DNA of 64,000 nt from contig CAWJON010000002.1 of NCBI GenBank assembly GCA_963844565.1, positions 1,612,001-1,676,000 of the forward strand, written 5' to 3'. Each line of letters opens with the position of its first letter. The stretch's first letter is position 1. This stretch comes from JAFEDN01 sp963844565 (lineage in GTDB: Bacteria; Pseudomonadota; Gammaproteobacteria; Coxiellales; Coxiellaceae). Below the pieces are notes generated by a model. It searched no databases. It was given only the letters and a program-made list of their open reading frames with translations, and had not been told where the DNA came from. Below are positions 44,722 through 52,528 of this stretch, one piece after another. Both the position numbers and the translations under genes were made by a program.

Positions 44722-44741
44722 TTCCTTAAGGAAACATTAAA
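44722..44741 (-). promoter_or_regulatory. PmrA-like tandem box before icmD
   Basis: Minus-strand TTTAATGTT-TC-CTTAAGGAA fits the Legionella/Coxiella PmrA operator cTTAATatT-N2-cTTAATatT. It is followed 9 nt later by TACAAT. The same arrangement occurs twice before icmN. It abuts the icmC stop codon and would drive icmD. Confidence 0.6.
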
Positions 44742-45347
44742 TTATAGAGAAAAATTGAAGCCGAACAGGCTTTCAATCAACTTTACCGTTCCCATAATAT
44801 GCACGCATAAAATGCCTGCAAAGATATGAATCATAGACTTACCGATATTTCCTTGCTGCCCACCCGAGCCTGAACGCGATAAAATGATAAAACCACGGGT
44901 AAACGCATAAACACCCACTAAACGCACCAGCATCAAAACAGGCGGTATATATTGGGCCCAACCCTCCATTGATGTCTCAACTGGAAGGTCCATTTCCGCA
45001 CCCGGACCCCAGAAACCGACTAAAACTGTAGAAATAAAGGTAGGCAAATAGAGCAAAGCAGCGCCTGAAAATAGCATCATCATCGGTCCACCGATCGACA
45101 TTTGCGAAGACATCATGGTACGCATTTCTCCATACCGCTTTAACTGGAACATTCCACCCACAAATGTGGCTAATCCCAATAGAATGGATATGGTTTGAAA
45201 AATAGTTGCTATCCACCCTAAGTTCTCCATTAATGTATCAGGCAGGTTGCCAATATCGCCGCCAGCAAAAATAGGGCCGCTCACCAGAGCTAGCACCAAT
45301 GCTATTCCGATTTTCGAGATTTTCGCTAATCGAATCTTTGCTTTCAT
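44742..45347 (-). CDS. icmC: Dot/Icm protein IcmC/DotE
   Basis: Inner-membrane Dot/Icm component, 201 residues (194 in L. pneumophila). It has a signal-like N-terminal helix, then three to four membrane segments. Features shared with IcmC are ENLGWIATIFQTISILLGLATFVGGMFQLKRYGEMRTMM-type core near residue 43 and RGFIILSRSG near 150. An AGGAAGG ribosome site lies just before the ATG. 19 nt after icmG. Confidence 0.93.
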   Translation of the reverse strand: MKAKIRLAKISKIGIALVLALVSGPIFAGGDIGNLPDTLMENLGWIATIFQTISILLGLATFVGGMFQLKRYGEMRTMMSSQMSIGGPMMMLFSGAALLYLPTFISTVLVGFWGPGAEMDLPVETSMEGWAQYIPPVLMLVRLVGVYAFTRGFIILSRSGSGGQQGNIGKSMIHIFAGILCVHIMGTVKLIESLFGFNFSL

Positions 45348-45366
45348 TTTGCCTTCCTAAATTTAA

Positions 45367-46113
45367 TTATTGTGAAAAACGAACCGTTTTACCGCTGGTG
45401 GTTAACACCACACCTTCGTCGGCGTTAATAGTTTGCACGGCTCCATATTGAGGAATTTGATCCCCTATTGCTACGGACAAAGATTGTCCATCTGATCCTA
45501 CTACCCAAGCTCGACCAGGCACAACAGCTCGCAATTGAAATGTAATTGGAGTTTCTGCTGGCTTAGCTTTGACTGGGGCTTTAACCAATTTAGGCGCGTG
45601 AGCTGCTTTTACTTCAGCTGTTAATTGCTGAACTTGACTCACCAGCACCAACATACTTTGATTGAGCTGTTGCTGTGAGGCACGCGATTGATTCAAGTTC
45701 GAATCTAATTGCTGTACCTGCCTCTGTAGTTGGCGAATAGCCACCGTATTGTTAATGCTGTCCTGCTTTAAGCCGTTTACTTGGTCATTTAATTGAGGAT
45801 CGACCACCGGTTGAACCGTCTGCGTCACCACCGGAGCTGATTCTGGAATGGTTACCGGCACTGTATCTTGTTTATGCTGTATCGTTCGGAAAACCGTAAA
45901 AACGATGGCAACAACAATCACTGCTGAAATAATCAGAATCATGCGTTTGTGTTCATCCCAAATGGCCTTCAATCCTGTAGAACTTGGCTCATCTTCAATG
46001 AGCGCCTGCATGGGCTCCTCATCTTCAGGCTTTATTGGCTGCAAATCATCAGCATAGTTTTCGTCATGAGGAAATTGATATTCTTCATCATGCATTTTAT
46101 TTTTATCGGACAT
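45367..46113 (-). CDS. icmG: Dot/Icm protein IcmG/DotF
   Basis: Bitopic inner-membrane protein linked to substrate recognition and the core channel. 248 residues (269 in L. pneumophila). The acidic cytosolic N terminus (about 1-55) is followed by one helix at about 55-72 (ILIISAVIVVAIVFTVF), a Gln-rich coiled coil (about 100-160) and a small C-terminal periplasmic domain (PGRAWVVGSDGQSLSVAIGD). AGAGGT precedes the ATG. Confidence 0.93.
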   Translation of the reverse strand: MSDKNKMHDEEYQFPHDENYADDLQPIKPEDEEPMQALIEDEPSSTGLKAIWDEHKRMILIISAVIVVAIVFTVFRTIQHKQDTVPVTIPESAPVVTQTVQPVVDPQLNDQVNGLKQDSINNTVAIRQLQRQVQQLDSNLNQSRASQQQLNQSMLVLVSQVQQLTAEVKAAHAPKLVKAPVKAKPAETPITFQLRAVVPGRAWVVGSDGQSLSVAIGDQIPQYGAVQTINADEGVVLTTSGKTVRFSQ

Positions 46114-46137
46114 GGTTTACCTCTTATTACTTTTATA

Positions 46138-48408
46138 TTAACTCTGTGATCCTGGGATCGTCGTGTCATTCATAAATAACAACCCCATTCCTGTGCCTGA
46201 CGCAATTTTTACGGTCGGGGGCATATTAACAGTCTGCCCAAGCACATCAGAGAATTTCTTACCAACAGCTCCTGCTCCTACTAAAGCGGATTGCGCTAAA
46301 CTTAAATCTTTTTGAACCGTCACCGTACCTAGAGTTGTGGTCTGCGTGGTTGCACCTGAATTTTGCAGCGCATCCGCTACCCCAGCCAAGAAAGCGGAGG
46401 CAAAAAACGTTCCATAACGTAATAGGTAATGGTTATTAATTTCTCCTTCCATCGCAGTACGTGCAGTGTCAGGGTCGATAGCTACAGCCTTAATTGGGAT
46501 AGACTTATCACGGTCCGGTAAATTTAATAAGTTAAAAGTCAACATTAAACGCTTATCAACCAAGCTAAATTGACCCAATAACTTACCGCCTTTGTAAGGT
46601 CCACCCACAATTCTAGCCATAATCGGCGTGCCTTTTTCATCGCTATTAATCGAGGTATCTAACACGGCGAACATGATACTGCCTGCTTTTACAATCTCTC
46701 CACCGGCAGCGTTTGCACCTGCCCCTGCTGAACCCGCTGGGAAATTTCCAGCTGATGTAGCCGGAGTTTCCGGAAGAGCCGCTTGTGAAGATTGTTGGGC
46801 GAAATTACTCCATCCACCCAATAATTTTGTTGCTTGCAGAGCCATCGCTCCTTGTTGTTGCATAACCATGTCTTGGCGCTGTTGTCTAGACATTCGGCTT
46901 TGTTGTATCCGCTCTATCGCAGCTAACTGCTCTTCAGGAGATTGCGAATTGCCAATCTTAGGCATCATCGCACTAGCCGCAGCGGCCGGATTGACAGTCA
47001 AGGACGGAGCCGACGCCTGGGGTAAAGATTGTACATAACCCGCTTCAGTGGGAGTGAAACCCGCCCGTAATAAATCGCCTTTAGTGTAACCTACGGCGGC
47101 TAATTCATCGGGTGAAACACCGGCGTCTTTTAATTCTTCTGCAGCAAAACCTGCTTTTCGCAACGCATCATTACTGAATCCAGCAGCGCTAAGTTCAGCG
47201 GCAGAAAATCCTGCTTCTTTTAATTGGCCCGCGGTGAAACCAGCGTCTTTCAAATCTGCCGCACTAAATCCAGCATCTTTTAATTCTTTGGCGCTGAAAC
47301 CCGCATCTTTTAATTCTTTGGCTGAAAATCCAGCAGCTTTAAGGTCTGCTGCGCTGAAACCAGCTGCTCTTAATTCAGCAGCACTAAAACCAGCATTTTT
47401 TAAATCACTCGCGCTATAGCCTGCCGCTTTTAATTCAGCGGCGCTAAAACCAGCGTCTTTTAATTCTTTGGCGCTAAATCCTGCAGCGCGTAATTCACCC
47501 GCTGTATATCCCGCAGCCTTTAAAGCGGCAGCACCACAACCTTTATCTTTGAGCATTTGTGCGGATACGCCAGCATTACGTGCTTTTCGCAATTCTTCTG
47601 GGCTGCAATCTTTATTAGTAATCGCAGGTATGATCGGCGTTGTGCCTAATCCAACTGCTTTTAATTCATCCGCCGAAAAACCAGCAGCTTTAACTTCTGC
47701 AGGGCTGTAACCCGCAGCCAATAATTCAGCTGCCGAAAAGCCAGCGGCTTGAAGTTGTGCCGCAGTAAATCCGGCTTGTCTTAATTCTGCTGCGGTAAAT
47801 CCAGCGGCTTTTAATTCTGCTGCTGAAAACCCGGCTGCTTTTAATTCTGCTAAAGTAAAACCACAATCCCGTAAGGATTTGGCATCAAAACCAGCTGTTT
47901 TTAAGTCACCAACGGTATAACCTGCCATTTTTAATGAAGGACAAGTGCAGCCTTTACAACGTAATTCCAACACCCTGACCCCTGCGCTTCGAGCACGCTG
48001 TAAACTATCTACCGTACAACTGTTGGGGTCAGCAGCAGGCAAAGATTGTGGATCAATTGGGCACTGGGTAACTGGTAACTTACCAAAAGTATCTAAGGAA
48101 CCCACAAAACTACCTCGATTAATAGTGGGAACAGAACTGGTGCCTGCTACTCTCGCTGCTTCTGCTTTTTTGACGTTCTCTAAATCTTGTTGCTTAACAT
48201 ATTGAGTGGTGGGATTACCCGCTCCAGGAATCGATTCTATGCGCGGCGTACCCACAATACTGGCGGCGCCATTCATTTGATTTCCTCCAGCCACTTTTTG
48301 CCAAGCGTAAACGCCGCCTACACCGAGTACGATGACGGCAACAATCACTAAAATAGTGCGAGATTTAGCGTTGCTTAGAAAACCTCTTTTTAAATTTTTA
48401 TCTTTCAT
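46138..48408 (-). CDS. icmE: Dot/Icm core channel protein IcmE/DotG
   Basis: VirB10-like protein spanning the envelope. 756 residues, well short of L. pneumophila DotG (about 1048). The N-terminal cytosolic stretch and helix at about 18-36 are followed by two arrays of decapeptide repeats (162-251 and about 298-455, pattern AGFSAAELKA). The conserved C-terminal TrbI/VirB10 domain (about 575-756) contains VKAGSIMFAVLDTSINSDE, GGPYKGGKLLGQF and LLFMNDTTIPGS. The shorter length comes from the repeat region; the C-terminal domain looks complete. Confidence 0.96.
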   Translation of the reverse strand: MKDKNLKRGFLSNAKSRTILVIVAVIVLGVGGVYAWQKVAGGNQMNGAASIVGTPRIESIPGAGNPTTQYVKQQDLENVKKAEAARVAGTSSVPTINRGSFVGSLDTFGKLPVTQCPIDPQSLPAADPNSCTVDSLQRARSAGVRVLELRCKGCTCPSLKMAGYTVGDLKTAGFDAKSLRDCGFTLAELKAAGFSAAELKAAGFTAAELRQAGFTAAQLQAAGFSAAELLAAGYSPAEVKAAGFSADELKAVGLGTTPIIPAITNKDCSPEELRKARNAGVSAQMLKDKGCGAAALKAAGYTAGELRAAGFSAKELKDAGFSAAELKAAGYSASDLKNAGFSAAELRAAGFSAADLKAAGFSAKELKDAGFSAKELKDAGFSAADLKDAGFTAGQLKEAGFSAAELSAAGFSNDALRKAGFAAEELKDAGVSPDELAAVGYTKGDLLRAGFTPTEAGYVQSLPQASAPSLTVNPAAAASAMMPKIGNSQSPEEQLAAIERIQQSRMSRQQRQDMVMQQQGAMALQATKLLGGWSNFAQQSSQAALPETPATSAGNFPAGSAGAGANAAGGEIVKAGSIMFAVLDTSINSDEKGTPIMARIVGGPYKGGKLLGQFSLVDKRLMLTFNLLNLPDRDKSIPIKAVAIDPDTARTAMEGEINNHYLLRYGTFFASAFLAGVADALQNSGATTQTTTLGTVTVQKDLSLAQSALVGAGAVGKKFSDVLGQTVNMPPTVKIASGTGMGLLFMNDTTIPGSQS
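47043..47925 (-). repeat. Decapeptide-coding repeat arrays inside icmE
   Basis: About 25 units of 30 bp encode AG(F/Y)(S/T)xxxL(K/R)x. They form two arrays of about 9 and 16 units. Each array is preceded by a similar cap: residues 130-163 (CTVDSLQRARSAGV, KGCTCPSLKMAGYT) and 267-302 (CSPEELRKARNAGV, KGCGAAALKAAGYT). The array therefore appears to be a duplicated module of cap plus decapeptides. Confidence 0.9.
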
Positions 48409-48412
48409 CGCT

Positions 48413-49345
48413 TTATAAACCTTTAATATTTAATTGAATGATTTTGCCTCGTAAAGAAGCTAAGATCACAGGCGCTTTAACCATTTCATATACGTTTGTG
48501 CCATCAGGGCTGCGCATCGTGGACAACCAACTGGGAGATAAAATGGTAAGACGTGTTCGTAAAAATAAACGATCTCCCATAATCCAAGCCTGGCAAGCTT
48601 CTCCAGAAACTTGTAATTCCCGAGCATTGGAAGGTGGAACACCATCTAAGAAATTCAATAATTGTGAGTTTCCACTTTCTGGCAATCCGCTAATACTCGG
48701 AGCCGCATTAGGTCCCAAACTTGGCAGACGTAAATCCACACGATAATCCACTTCTTGTTGACCGGGCATTAAAGTGATCATGACCGGCGTATTATGGTCT
48801 TTTAGCATAACGGCCAAATTACCAGCTTGATAAGTATCCATCGCTTGAACCAATAAAGTGTTACCTTTTTGGTCCCAACGAATATTAAAACTTTTTGGAT
48901 TCCCCAGATCATAAGCCTGAACCGGCCACGGTTCCCCAGTAGAATCTAAAAATACGAGTGAAGTGACATAACCGGCTCGCAAACGAATCACTGGTGGTGC
49001 AGCTCCCGGAGATAAATTAACCATCACCGAACTCGATGTGGGTTTTGGAGGCTTATCACCTGGATCTGCAGCTGCGGCACGCTGACTTTGATCAAACAAA
49101 TATCGCAAGGTTTTAATTTGCTCAGGAGTCAACGGCATCATTTGTTTTGCGGTTTTGGAAAAAGCTTCTTGGCCAATGGAAATATCGGCATCATTGTTGG
49201 TCGCCCTTTGAGAATTACCCGCAGCAGCTTGAGCTGATTGTGGCGCGCCAAATAAAGCGGCAGGATCAGTCGTATTCGCTGCAAAAGCGCCAAAACTGCT
49301 TAAGCTGAGGCCTATTATTGTTAAACTTAGTATTTTATTTTTCAT
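48413..49345 (-). CDS. icmK: Dot/Icm outer-membrane complex protein IcmK/DotH
   Basis: Outer-membrane core component (VirB9-like C terminus) that forms the ring with DotC, DotD and DotG. 310 residues (about 360 in L. pneumophila). Signal peptide 1-22 (SSFGAFAA). The N-terminal part has PLTPEQIKTLRYLFDQSQRA; the middle has VMVNLSPGAAPPVIRLRAGYV; the C-terminal part contains GDRLFLRTRLTILSPSW and VYEMVKAPVIL. Lies 4 nt upstream of icmE. Confidence 0.95.
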   Translation of the reverse strand: MKNKILSLTIIGLSLSSFGAFAANTTDPAALFGAPQSAQAAAGNSQRATNNDADISIGQEAFSKTAKQMMPLTPEQIKTLRYLFDQSQRAAAADPGDKPPKPTSSSVMVNLSPGAAPPVIRLRAGYVTSLVFLDSTGEPWPVQAYDLGNPKSFNIRWDQKGNTLLVQAMDTYQAGNLAVMLKDHNTPVMITLMPGQQEVDYRVDLRLPSLGPNAAPSISGLPESGNSQLLNFLDGVPPSNARELQVSGEACQAWIMGDRLFLRTRLTILSPSWLSTMRSPDGTNVYEMVKAPVILASLRGKIIQLNIKGL

Positions 49346-49367
49346 TATCTTATTTACCTCATCAACC

Positions 49368-50006
49368 TTATTGGAGCTGTGATTTTTGAATCACAGGCAA
49401 GAAGTTGTTAATCGCTATTCGCTCTGGGTTTTCTTCAACTGGCACACGCATCACAATCAGTGTCACATCCATTGGCACCGGAATAGATTGGTTAGCATTC
49501 GTATATGTTACTAAAATGGGTAATTGAACTTTCCAAAGGAAATGTCCCCCTAATACCGTTTTTTGAATTAGTTTGGGTGCACCGGTAATTTCAGCATTGG
49601 AAACCATCTTCAATTTAGTAAGCGTTTCCAAGTTATTACTTTTCTTCAGCGCTTCGAGAAAATATTTCCAACCTTCATTGCTAAATTTGTTAGAGGCCGT
49701 TTGTAATTGGGCGCTCCAGTGCATAAAATCCAAGCTAAATGCTTGACGAACTGCATCAGTCGACCATTGCAAAATATGGTCATCAGGGAATACCGGATCT
49801 TCTAATCCATAGTTATTAATGATTCGTCCATCTGCGGTAATAGCAAAATACTGAGGCTGTGGCGGATTTTTAATTTGATAAAAAAACAGGCCAGCCAACG
49901 CACAATCGATAATTAACACGATAAAAAGCGCCACAATCCCTAAACGATAACCGTCGCGGTAAAAAGCGTTACGCGATAAAATCAAAGTTAATGCGTCTTG
50001 TTTCAT
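49368..50006 (-). CDS. icmL: Dot/Icm protein IcmL/DotI
   Basis: VirB8-like inner-membrane protein with a periplasmic NTF2-like domain. 212 residues, the same length as L. pneumophila DotI. One helix at about 22-46 is followed by the domain with YFAITADGRIINNYGLEDPV and a central FSLDFMHWSAQLQTASNKFS. The start overlaps the stop of the upstream icmL-like gene (ATGA). Confidence 0.95.
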   Translation of the reverse strand: MKQDALTLILSRNAFYRDGYRLGIVALFIVLIIDCALAGLFFYQIKNPPQPQYFAITADGRIINNYGLEDPVFPDDHILQWSTDAVRQAFSLDFMHWSAQLQTASNKFSNEGWKYFLEALKKSNNLETLTKLKMVSNAEITGAPKLIQKTVLGGHFLWKVQLPILVTYTNANQSIPVPMDVTLIVMRVPVEENPERIAINNFLPVIQKSQLQ

Positions 50007-50623
50007 ACTTTAGCCTCAAAATCTGTAATCTGTAAGCCAGCCGCGGTATCTAACACTGGAACTCGAGAAACGATCATCATGACGGATAATGACTTTTGTT
50101 TTTCTTCACTGGCGCTGCCATAAGAAACCAAAATAGGCATCTGAATGCGCCAAATGTAACGGCCACTAACCACGCCTTGAAAACGAATGATCGGTTGACC
50201 TGAAACCACTGCATTCATCAATAATTTTTTATCTTGCACCAAGGCTAACAACCCTGAGCTGTCTAAAGCGTTGGAAAAAGCACGCCATCCACCTCTGGTA
50301 AAGTTAACCGATGCCTTATCCAATTGACTCTTATAATTCACAAAATCCAGGGTAAATGCTGCGCGAGTTGCGGTGCTCGCCCATTCCAATATGTAGGTAT
50401 TGGTAACAACCGGTTCGCTAAGAGACGGTAAGGGAATGATTTCCCCAGTTGTCATCGATGCATAATATCGTTGTTCGCCGGGGAAAAAAGCTTTATAAAT
50501 CACGCAAAACGCTAACATTATTCCTCCTAAAGAAAGAATAATGAGGGCAGTCAAAACCCAACGAAAACTATCGCGGTATTCAAAGTTTTTTTGCTGCTCA
50601 AGTTTGCTGGTTATAGATTTCAT
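50003..50623 (-). CDS. IcmL-like protein in the icmM/dotJ position (second full-length DotI paralogue)
   Basis: 206 residues with the same plan as IcmL: one helix at about 23-48, then a periplasmic domain (YYASMTTGEIIPLPSLSEPV, FTLDFVNYKSQLDKASVNFT). It sits exactly where L. pneumophila has icmM (dotJ, 94 residues, lacking the domain). Here the domain is intact, as in the two icmL copies described for Coxiella. DotI and DotJ form a heteromer in Legionella, so this protein likely partners IcmL. The start overlaps the icmN stop by 1 nt. Confidence 0.92.
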   Translation of the reverse strand: MKSITSKLEQQKNFEYRDSFRWVLTALIILSLGGIMLAFCVIYKAFFPGEQRYYASMTTGEIIPLPSLSEPVVTNTYILEWASTATRAAFTLDFVNYKSQLDKASVNFTRGGWRAFSNALDSSGLLALVQDKKLLMNAVVSGQPIIRFQGVVSGRYIWRIQMPILVSYGSASEEKQKSLSVMMIVSRVPVLDTAAGLQITDFEAKV

Positions 50624-51162
50624 TAAAAATTCCTCGAAGCAGGATGAAATTGAAATTTAATTTCAACCCGGCGGTTATAATGGATCTGGTTAGCCTTTTG
50701 GGTGACTGGAAACAAATTTCCATAACCTTTGGCATATATTAAACGGGTATCAACGCCCTGCTTCCATAAATAACGGACAATTATTTGGGCTTGTTTTTCT
50801 GTTAATGCTTGAGCTACTTCGCCTGATTGATCCGTGTAAACTGTCACGGCAATACTCGTGGTGTCGTAGCTATTAATTAATCGAGCAACGAGATCTAAAT
50901 TTTTCTTATATTCTTCGTCAAAATTGGTAGATCCATTCACAAAAAGATAATCACTGGCAATAACCACGGTGCGAGTCTCACCTAACCTGATGATATCAAC
51001 ACCTTTTTCTTTTAATAAATAATTATAAAGGACGAGTTTCTCATCCTTAGTTTGGGGTACAGGTATTGATATGGTTGAAGAATCAGCGCTGCAAGCGGCA
51101 ATCCCGAACAACATAAATCCGCCAAGTATCAATAAACTAAATTTTTTCAATGGGTTAAACAT
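50623..51162 (-). CDS. icmN: Dot/Icm lipoprotein IcmN/DotK
   Basis: Outer-membrane lipoprotein with an OmpA-like C-terminal peptidoglycan-binding domain. The signal peptide ends with the lipobox GIAAC near residue 24. The OmpA-like pattern is NFDEEYKKNLDLVARLINSY, LTEKQAQIIVRYLWKQGVD and GYGNLFPV...NRRVEIKFQ. 179 residues from the ATG at 51162 (189 in L. pneumophila); a TTG at 51201 is the alternative. First gene of the icm block here, preceded by two PmrA-like boxes. Confidence 0.92.
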   Translation of the reverse strand: MFNPLKKFSLLILGGFMLFGIAACSADSSTISIPVPQTKDEKLVLYNYLLKEKGVDIIRLGETRTVVIASDYLFVNGSTNFDEEYKKNLDLVARLINSYDTTSIAVTVYTDQSGEVAQALTEKQAQIIVRYLWKQGVDTRLIYAKGYGNLFPVTQKANQIHYNRRVEIKFQFHPASRNF

Positions 51163-51220
51163 AATAGTCTGTTCTTTATCTCTTTCATTTTGGTTACTCA
51201 AGGTACTAATTTACCAGATA

Positions 51221-51240
51221 ATCCTTAAGGTAGCATTAAG
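51221..51240 (-). promoter_or_regulatory. PmrA-like tandem box A before icmN
   Basis: Minus-strand CTTAATGCT-AC-CTTAAGGAT is an excellent match to cTTAATatT-N2-cTTAATatT, followed 9 nt later by TAAATT as a possible -10. It lies about 60 nt before the icmN ATG. Confidence 0.65.
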
Positions 51241-51306
51241 ACTTTTCGTACAATGCATACTTTATGTACACTTCAATTAGCTTATTTGCTTAGCTTTTAC
51301 CTGACA

Positions 51307-51326
51307 AACCTTAAGGGAAAATTAAA
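51307..51326 (-). promoter_or_regulatory. PmrA-like tandem box B before icmN
   Basis: Minus-strand TTTAATTTT-CC-CTTAAGGTT has the same 11-nt period, and TAAAAG follows after the same 9-nt spacing. It lies 86 nt upstream of box A and 30 nt from the edge of repeat copy 4. Confidence 0.55.
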
Positions 51327-51356
51327 CCTAAATGAATCACGTCAATATATTGCTGA

Positions 51357-51650
51357 GATTAAAGACCCCTAAAAGACTTGAAATCTACTCCGCTTTGTTC
51401 AGCGACATCCGCCTACTCGCAGGTTTTGGTGTAACGGGGCCCGTCAGTGGAGATCTTTTCGCGCACAACGGAGCAATTCGGGAATGGGATTCATCGTGAT
51501 AAAGTTCACTTTGCACCATACCGGCTACAGAGTATTGCGCCAGCTATTTATGCGCAGTGAGCACGAAAAGATCTCCACTGACGGGACCCGTTTCGACAAT
51601 CTTGCGAACAGGCGGATGTCGCTGAACAAGCCGGAGTGGGATTTGTTTGG
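51357..51650 (+). repeat. MITE-like inverted-repeat element, copy 4
   Basis: Both ends are of the same type: GTTCAGCGACATCCGCCTAC on the left and its complement GGCGGATGTCGCTGAAC on the right, so the arms pair better than in copies 1-3. The inner arms GTCAGTGGAGATCTTTTCG and CGAAAAGATCTCCACTGAC are perfect. The left flank (GAGATTAAAG, CTAAAAGACTTGAAAT) equals that of copy 1. It is inserted just upstream of the icmN promoter region. To its right a GGCCGGCCGGCC run and the palindrome CCAATGCATTGG precede otsB. Confidence 0.8.
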
Positions 51651-51703
51651 CCGGCCGGCCAATGCATTGGTCGTCCGCCTAATAAGATTTACCTGTAAAG
51701 TAG

Positions 51704-52522
51704 TCAGCGAGAATTGCGATTATTGGAAATTAAATTCTGCAAAAACAATTTTACTTCGACAGGGCTCTTTAGCCAAAAGTCTGCGTAAGTGGGCTCCCCA
51801 TGATCGCCGACCAGAATTCCCATTCCATGTGGAGGTAAGGCAAAAAAAGCACTCTCATCGGTAATATCATCACCAATATAAATGGGATAAATATTTTTAT
51901 CTTTAAATTTCTCCGACAAAACCCACAATAATGCCCTACCTTTGTTCCAATCAATATTAGGACAAATATCCAGAACTTTTTTTCCAGGAATAATTTTCAA
52001 TGCTGGATATTTTTGTAAAATCAATTGAGTGATTTCTATTACTTTTTTTTGTTCTTCTTCTTTAGCGTGACGATAATGAATGGCAGTCGTAAATTTCTTG
52101 GGTTCAATTTGTACCCCAGCAATTAAAGAAAGTGTTTGAAAAATCTCTTCACGCGCACTTTGAATGGAAAGTTTGGATTGTTCAATTCTATTTTTTAATT
52201 CAGCGCCTTCAGGTTGTTCCATATCTAAACCATGATTGCCGATATAAAGTAGATTTGGCAAATTTACAAAATGTTCAACGTTATGCTTGTCTCTGCCGCT
52301 GATCACAATGACCTCGAAACATTTTGATAACTCGACGAGCGTTTCACGCATATCAGTAGGCAAGAAAGCATTCTCGGGTTGCGGTGAAACCGGTGTTAAG
52401 GTTCCATCATAATCGAGAAAAATCACCAACTCGTAAGCTGCCATTATCCGTTGCAGATGAAGGGTTTCTTCCCCAGCAGCTTTTAATTCGGTAATTTGTT
52501 TTAGAGAGCGAATATTATTCAT
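51704..52522 (-). CDS. otsB: Trehalose-6-phosphate phosphatase
   Basis: HAD-family phosphatase releasing trehalose from trehalose-6-phosphate. The nucleophile motif is VIFLDYDGTLTPV near residue 36; VISGRD, NHGLDME, DWNKGRALLW and YIGDDITDESAFF complete the HAD set. 272 residues. An AAGGGA ribosome site precedes the ATG. No otsA (synthase) is in the window. It lies 6 nt after the ggt stop, so it may be co-transcribed with ggt. Confidence 0.94.
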   Translation of the reverse strand: MNNIRSLKQITELKAAGEETLHLQRIMAAYELVIFLDYDGTLTPVSPQPENAFLPTDMRETLVELSKCFEVIVISGRDKHNVEHFVNLPNLLYIGNHGLDMEQPEGAELKNRIEQSKLSIQSAREEIFQTLSLIAGVQIEPKKFTTAIHYRHAKEEEQKKVIEITQLILQKYPALKIIPGKKVLDICPNIDWNKGRALLWVLSEKFKDKNIYPIYIGDDITDESAFFALPPHGMGILVGDHGEPTYADFWLKSPVEVKLFLQNLISNNRNSR

Positions 52523-52528
52523 TATCCC

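Noticed and set aside
47234..47710. Antisense open frames over icmE repeats (Ala/Ser/Phe/Pro-rich)
   Set aside because: They mirror the repeat codons of icmE on the other strand and have no start signals.
47043..47925. CRISPR-like 30-bp periodicity
   Set aside because: The units are contiguous without unique spacers and code in frame for AGFSAAELKA-type decapeptides of IcmE.
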